From assembly GCA_965214945.1 (NCBI GenBank), contig OZ244029.1:2108001-2172000 (forward strand): DNA of 64,000 nucleotides, read 5' to 3'. Source of the stretch: JAAXHB01 sp965214945 (GTDB taxonomy: Bacteria > Actinomycetota > Acidimicrobiia > Acidimicrobiales > Aldehydirespiratoraceae). Of this stretch, positions 61,217 through 64,000 are shown in pieces; positions within the stretch are counted from its first letter, which is position 1, and every line of letters begins with the position of its first letter. The translations under genes and the position numbers were made by a program. The notes beneath the pieces were generated by a model. That model worked only from the letters and a program-made list of their open reading frames with translations. It made no database searches and was not told where the DNA came from.

Positions 61217-63024
61217 TGGCTGCTACTGATGGCACCGCGACCGACACCGCCGCGGCCGGGCGTGCGGCCGCGCTGAGCGTCGATCAGGTGACCCTGACGG
61301 TGGTCGACAACTATTTGGCCACGACTTGCCGCGAGATGGGCCTGGCGATGATGCGCACCGCCTACTCCCCCATGTTCAACGAGTCGCTCGACTTCTCCTG
61401 CGTGCTGTTCGACAAGCAAGGCAGGATGATCGCTCAGGCGGAGTTCTGCCCGTCTCAGATAGGCACCATCAAGTTCACCGTCGAGTGGATGATCGACGAA
61501 CTCGGCAACGACGTGTACCGGCCGGGCGACGTGATCATCATGAACGACCCGTACCGGGGCAGCGGGCACATCCCCGAGCACACCCTCTTGAAGGCGATCT
61601 TCCACGAAGGGGAGATCGTCGCCTTCGCGGCCAACTGCGCGCACCTAGCCGAGCCCGGGGCGAAAGCACCCGGCGGACTGGCCGGCGACGCCACCGACAT
61701 CTTCCAGGAGGGTCTGAGGCTGCCGCCTCTGTGGCTGCAGCGCGAGGGAGAAGACCAGCAGGACGTCTGGAAGATCATCTTTGCCAACCACCGAACGCCC
61801 AAGGTCACCTACGGCGACCTGATGGCGATGATCGGGTCACTAAAAGTGGCGGAGCGCCGCGTCACCAGCCTTATCGAGACCTACGGCCTGGACGTGTTCC
61901 ACTCCGCTACCGACGACCTGATCCGCATCGCCGAGCGGCGCATGAAGGACGAGATCCGCAAGATCCCCGACGGCGAATACTGCTTCTACGACGTGATCGA
62001 GGACGACGGCGTCGCCGAAGGCTCCTATGAGATCCGCTGCGACGTCGTGGTCGACGGCGACAACCTCGCCTGTGATTTCACCGGCTCGTCTCATCAGGCC
62101 GCAGGCCCGATGAACGCCACATACGCGGTCACGGCATCGGCGGTCTACAACGCGTTCTTGCACATCACCGACCCGACGATCCCGCGCAATGAAGGCTGCT
62201 ACCGCCCGATCAACATCGTGGCGCCGCCCGGCACGATCGTCAACTGCGAATTCCCCGCCGCTCTGGTCGGGGGCAACACCGAGGTGAGCCCGCGCATCAC
62301 TGACATCATCTTCGGAGCGCTCGCGGAGGCGCTGCCGGATCGCATTCCCGCCTCATTGGGAGGAACGTCGTGCTGCTTCCTGTTCGGCGGCACCCACCCC
62401 GACACCGGCGATCTCTACTCGCACTTCCACTTCGAAGGCATCGGCTGGGGCGGTCGGCCGACCAAAGACGGCAACAGCCAGATCATCGTGATCAACGGCA
62501 ACTGCCGCAACACGCCGGTGGAAGTGTTCGAGAGCCGCTACCCGCTGCGCGTCGAGTCGTACCGGCTGCTGGAAGACTCCGGAGGCCCCGGCAAGAACCG
62601 CGGCGGGCTCGGCATGGAGCGCATCCTGACGGTTACGTCTTCAGAGATCACAGTCAGCGCCCTGTTCAATCGCATGGTGGTGGACCCGTTCGGCATCCAC
62701 GGCGGCAAGCCGGGCATGAACAGCGGGATATACGTGCGCGCCGGCGGCGAGGGCGAGTGGAAGACGTTCTCAGAGGCCTTCGGCACGATCTCGCCGTCGA
62801 AGTTCTCCAACATCGTGCTGCACCGCGGCGACCAGGTGAGGCTCGTGGCGCCCGGCGGAGGAGGCCTCGGCGATCCTTTAGGCCGCGAGCCGGAGCGGGT
62901 GCTGGCCGATGTGGCCGAAGGCTTGGTCACGCCGGAGGCGGCGCTCAGTGAGTACGGGCTCGATGTGCAGCGCAACAACGGGCGCTGGCGTGTGCGGGGA
63001 TCCCGCAGGGGCATCAGTGCGTGA
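61216..63024 (+). CDS. Hydantoinase/oxoprolinase large subunit B (HyuB family)
   Basis: 602 residues. Signature segments: VVDNYLATTCREMGLAMMRTAYSPMFNESLDFSC at the N-terminus, MNDPYRGSGHIPEHTLL, FTGSSHQAAGPMNATYAVT, GCYRPINIVAPPGTIVN, GGNTEVSPRITD, and the C-terminal SGGPGKNRGGLGMERILT and LVAPGGGGLGDPLGRE. It carries the metal-binding amidase-like half of the enzyme. Translation is coupled to subunit A and the small third gene starts 10 bp after the stop. Confidence 0.93.
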   Translation: MAATDGTATDTAAAGRAAALSVDQVTLTVVDNYLATTCREMGLAMMRTAYSPMFNESLDFSCVLFDKQGRMIAQAEFCPSQIGTIKFTVEWMIDELGNDVYRPGDVIIMNDPYRGSGHIPEHTLLKAIFHEGEIVAFAANCAHLAEPGAKAPGGLAGDATDIFQEGLRLPPLWLQREGEDQQDVWKIIFANHRTPKVTYGDLMAMIGSLKVAERRVTSLIETYGLDVFHSATDDLIRIAERRMKDEIRKIPDGEYCFYDVIEDDGVAEGSYEIRCDVVVDGDNLACDFTGSSHQAAGPMNATYAVTASAVYNAFLHITDPTIPRNEGCYRPINIVAPPGTIVNCEFPAALVGGNTEVSPRITDIIFGALAEALPDRIPASLGGTSCCFLFGGTHPDTGDLYSHFHFEGIGWGGRPTKDGNSQIIVINGNCRNTPVEVFESRYPLRVESYRLLEDSGGPGKNRGGLGMERILTVTSSEITVSALFNRMVVDPFGIHGGKPGMNSGIYVRAGGEGEWKTFSEAFGTISPSKFSNIVLHRGDQVRLVAPGGGGLGDPLGREPERVLADVAEGLVTPEAALSEYGLDVQRNNGRWRVRGSRRGISA

Positions 63025-63034
63025 GGAGCCGAAC

Positions 63035-63307
63035 GTGAGCGGAGAATGGATCGAACGCGAGCCCATGTACCTGTCGTTCGACGTCTACAACTGCCAGTAC
63101 TGCGGCAAAAACATCCCACGTTTCGTGTGGATCGAGAACATCGACGGCGACAAGAGACCCTTCTGCACCCCTGAGGTTGCCAACATCTACCTGAGAACCC
63201 GCAACCGCCATGACGCCAACGCCCGCCGATCCGACTCAGATCTCGGGCTCACCGAGCAGTTGCGCCTAATCCGCCGACACTGCGCCGCCTTAGTCGCCGA
63301 AACCTGA
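63035..63307 (+). CDS. Small zinc-binding protein, probable third subunit of the hydantoinase-type enzyme
   Basis: 90 residues from GTG 63035, which has an AGGAG ribosome binding site 8 nt upstream. YNCQYCGKNIPRF has a CxxC and RPFCTPE supplies another Cys, suggesting a treble-clef or zinc-ribbon fold; the C-terminal third is a charged helix. It resembles, in position and cysteine pattern, the small gamma subunit or zinc protein that follows A and B in acetone carboxylase-like operons. Function is inferred from position only. Confidence 0.7.
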   Translation: MSGEWIEREPMYLSFDVYNCQYCGKNIPRFVWIENIDGDKRPFCTPEVANIYLRTRNRHDANARRSDSDLGLTEQLRLIRRHCAALVAET

Positions 63308-63312
63308 CAACC

Positions 63313-63693
63313 TCAGCACTCCCCGAGATAGATGACAGCATCGGCTTCAATGCCAAACCCGGGTAGCGGCGTCTCAATGGTCGTCCGCGCCGGACGAGGC
63401 TCGGAAAAGACCGAGCGGTAGATGGCATCCATCTCATCGAACTCAGCCATGTCATGGAGGTATACGCCGACCCGGACCGCGTCGTCCAGGGTCTTGCCGG
63501 CCTCTGCCGCCACAGCGGCCAGGTTGGCAAGCACCTGTCTTACCTGAGCTTCGAAGCTAGCGTCGACAAGGTTTCCCTCCGGGTCGAAGGGCCCCTGCCC
63601 CGACAAGAACAGAAAGTCGCCTGAGACGATCCCCTGCGAATACGAGCCCGAAGGCTTCGGAGCAGCGCCGGATTCCAGAGACTGCCTCGGCAT
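63313..63693 (-). CDS. RidA/YjgF-family protein
   Basis: 126 residues. GSYSQGIVSGDFLFLSGQGPFDPEG is the N-terminal signature, VRVGVYLHDMAEFDEMDAIY the middle, and ARTTIETPLPGFGIEADAVIYLG the C-terminal one, with the catalytic Arg of RidA in ARTTIE. Enamine/imine deaminase that removes reactive intermediates of PLP enzymes or, in catabolic operons, hydrolyses ureido or imino acids. ATG 63693 has an AGAGG ribosome binding site. Convergent with the hydantoinase operon and 54 bp downstream of the DMFase-like gene. Confidence 0.92.
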   Translation of the reverse strand: MPRQSLESGAAPKPSGSYSQGIVSGDFLFLSGQGPFDPEGNLVDASFEAQVRQVLANLAAVAAEAGKTLDDAVRVGVYLHDMAEFDEMDAIYRSVFSEPRPARTTIETPLPGFGIEADAVIYLGEC

Positions 63694-63746
63694 CCTGTAT
63701 CCTCTTACTCCTAAACCCAACCGGTCAGCAATCTGCGACCAACGGA

Positions 63747-64000
63747 CTACCGACCGACGAAGTTGCGCAGCACATTCTCGGTGATGCGCGACACGTTGTT
63801 GCGGTAGCTGTTGTGCGACAGGCTCCCCGTCCAGTTGATCGATCCGACCGAAAAAACGGCCCCGTCGTTTGGGGTCTCAAAATACACCATGTCGGCGTGC
63901 AAGTTCGGGTTGTTCGATGCGTGGATCTCAGACTGGGTCACCAGCATGTCCTCGTGGCACACAAGGTAGTAGTCGGAGTGCAGGCCCGCTGACGTGGCCA
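63747..64000 (-). CDS. C-terminal end of an N,N-dimethylformamidase large subunit-like protein
   Basis: The last ~84 residues of a gene that starts beyond the right edge. The reading runs HSDYYLVCHEDMLVTQSEIH, then ETPNDGAVFSVGSINWTGSL and VSRITENVLRNFVGR. It recalls the C-terminus of the dimethylformamidase beta (large) subunit family, where a glycine-rich AVFSxGSIxWxGSLSHN and an NVSRITxNVLxxF end are usual. The small alpha subunit is not in the window. Assignment is from memory of the family, so moderate. Confidence 0.6.
   Translation of the reverse strand, partial: ATSAGLHSDYYLVCHEDMLVTQSEIHASNNPNLHADMVYFETPNDGAVFSVGSINWTGSLSHNSYRNNVSRITENVLRNFVGR

Overview
The window is GC-rich, gene-dense chromosomal DNA. 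It is most consistent with an actinomycete, probably of the class Acidimicrobiia (this rank is inference). The supporting markers are MshC (mycothiol synthesis), an InhA-type enoyl reductase, an MprAB-like two-component pair, a 6C small RNA, and many start codons placed a few bases after a TANNNT -10 box (leaderless transcripts). I see no insertion sequence, integrase, phage gene or CRISPR array.

Layout. 1-20 kb is mostly housekeeping and envelope: end of a 3-hydroxyisobutyrate-dehydrogenase-like gene, valS, a sensor kinase/response regulator pair, surE, mshC and inhA (divergent), two CNNM/CorC-type membrane proteins, a secreted 5'-nucleotidase with a LysM tail, a heterodimeric ABC exporter plus a third ATPase, thiamine pyrophosphokinase, and a secreted M23 peptidase behind an array of 11-bp direct repeats. 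20-28 kb is catabolic: a TauD-type dioxygenase, two thiolase-fold proteins lacking the nucleophilic Cys with two DUF35 partners, an amidohydrolase, then a polytopic membrane protein with a small lipoprotein. After tRNA-Val(CAC) and an amidase come murF and ddl (divergent).

32.8-37.9 kb is a tight three-gene operon: a fatty-acyl-reductase/HAD-phosphatase fusion, a LarA-like (DUF2088) protein and a PlsC-type acyltransferase. It is the best candidate here for an undescribed pathway. 38-47.6 kb carries central carbon genes: aconitase, a 6C RNA, LysR with a carboxyltransferase, citrate synthase, a quinone oxidoreductase and aceK (isocitrate dehydrogenase kinase/phosphatase, unexpected in this phylum), followed by tRNA-Val(GAC) and tRNA-Cys.

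47.6-64 kb is accessory catabolism: PhyH dioxygenase, cupin, amidase, alpha/beta hydrolase, several SDRs, an operon of amidohydrolase, SDR, free-standing lipoyl domain and fused E1 alpha-beta, a D-amino-acid deaminase-like PLP enzyme, a three-gene hydantoinase/oxoprolinase operon, RidA and the end of a dimethylformamidase-like gene. This gene mix suits a heterotroph using amides, ureides, branched or sterol-like acids and amino acids.

A recurrent oddity is short-distance direct duplication (offset 16-75 bp), often across or just after stop codons, seen at about ten places. All calls rest on reading motifs and context; no database search was run.
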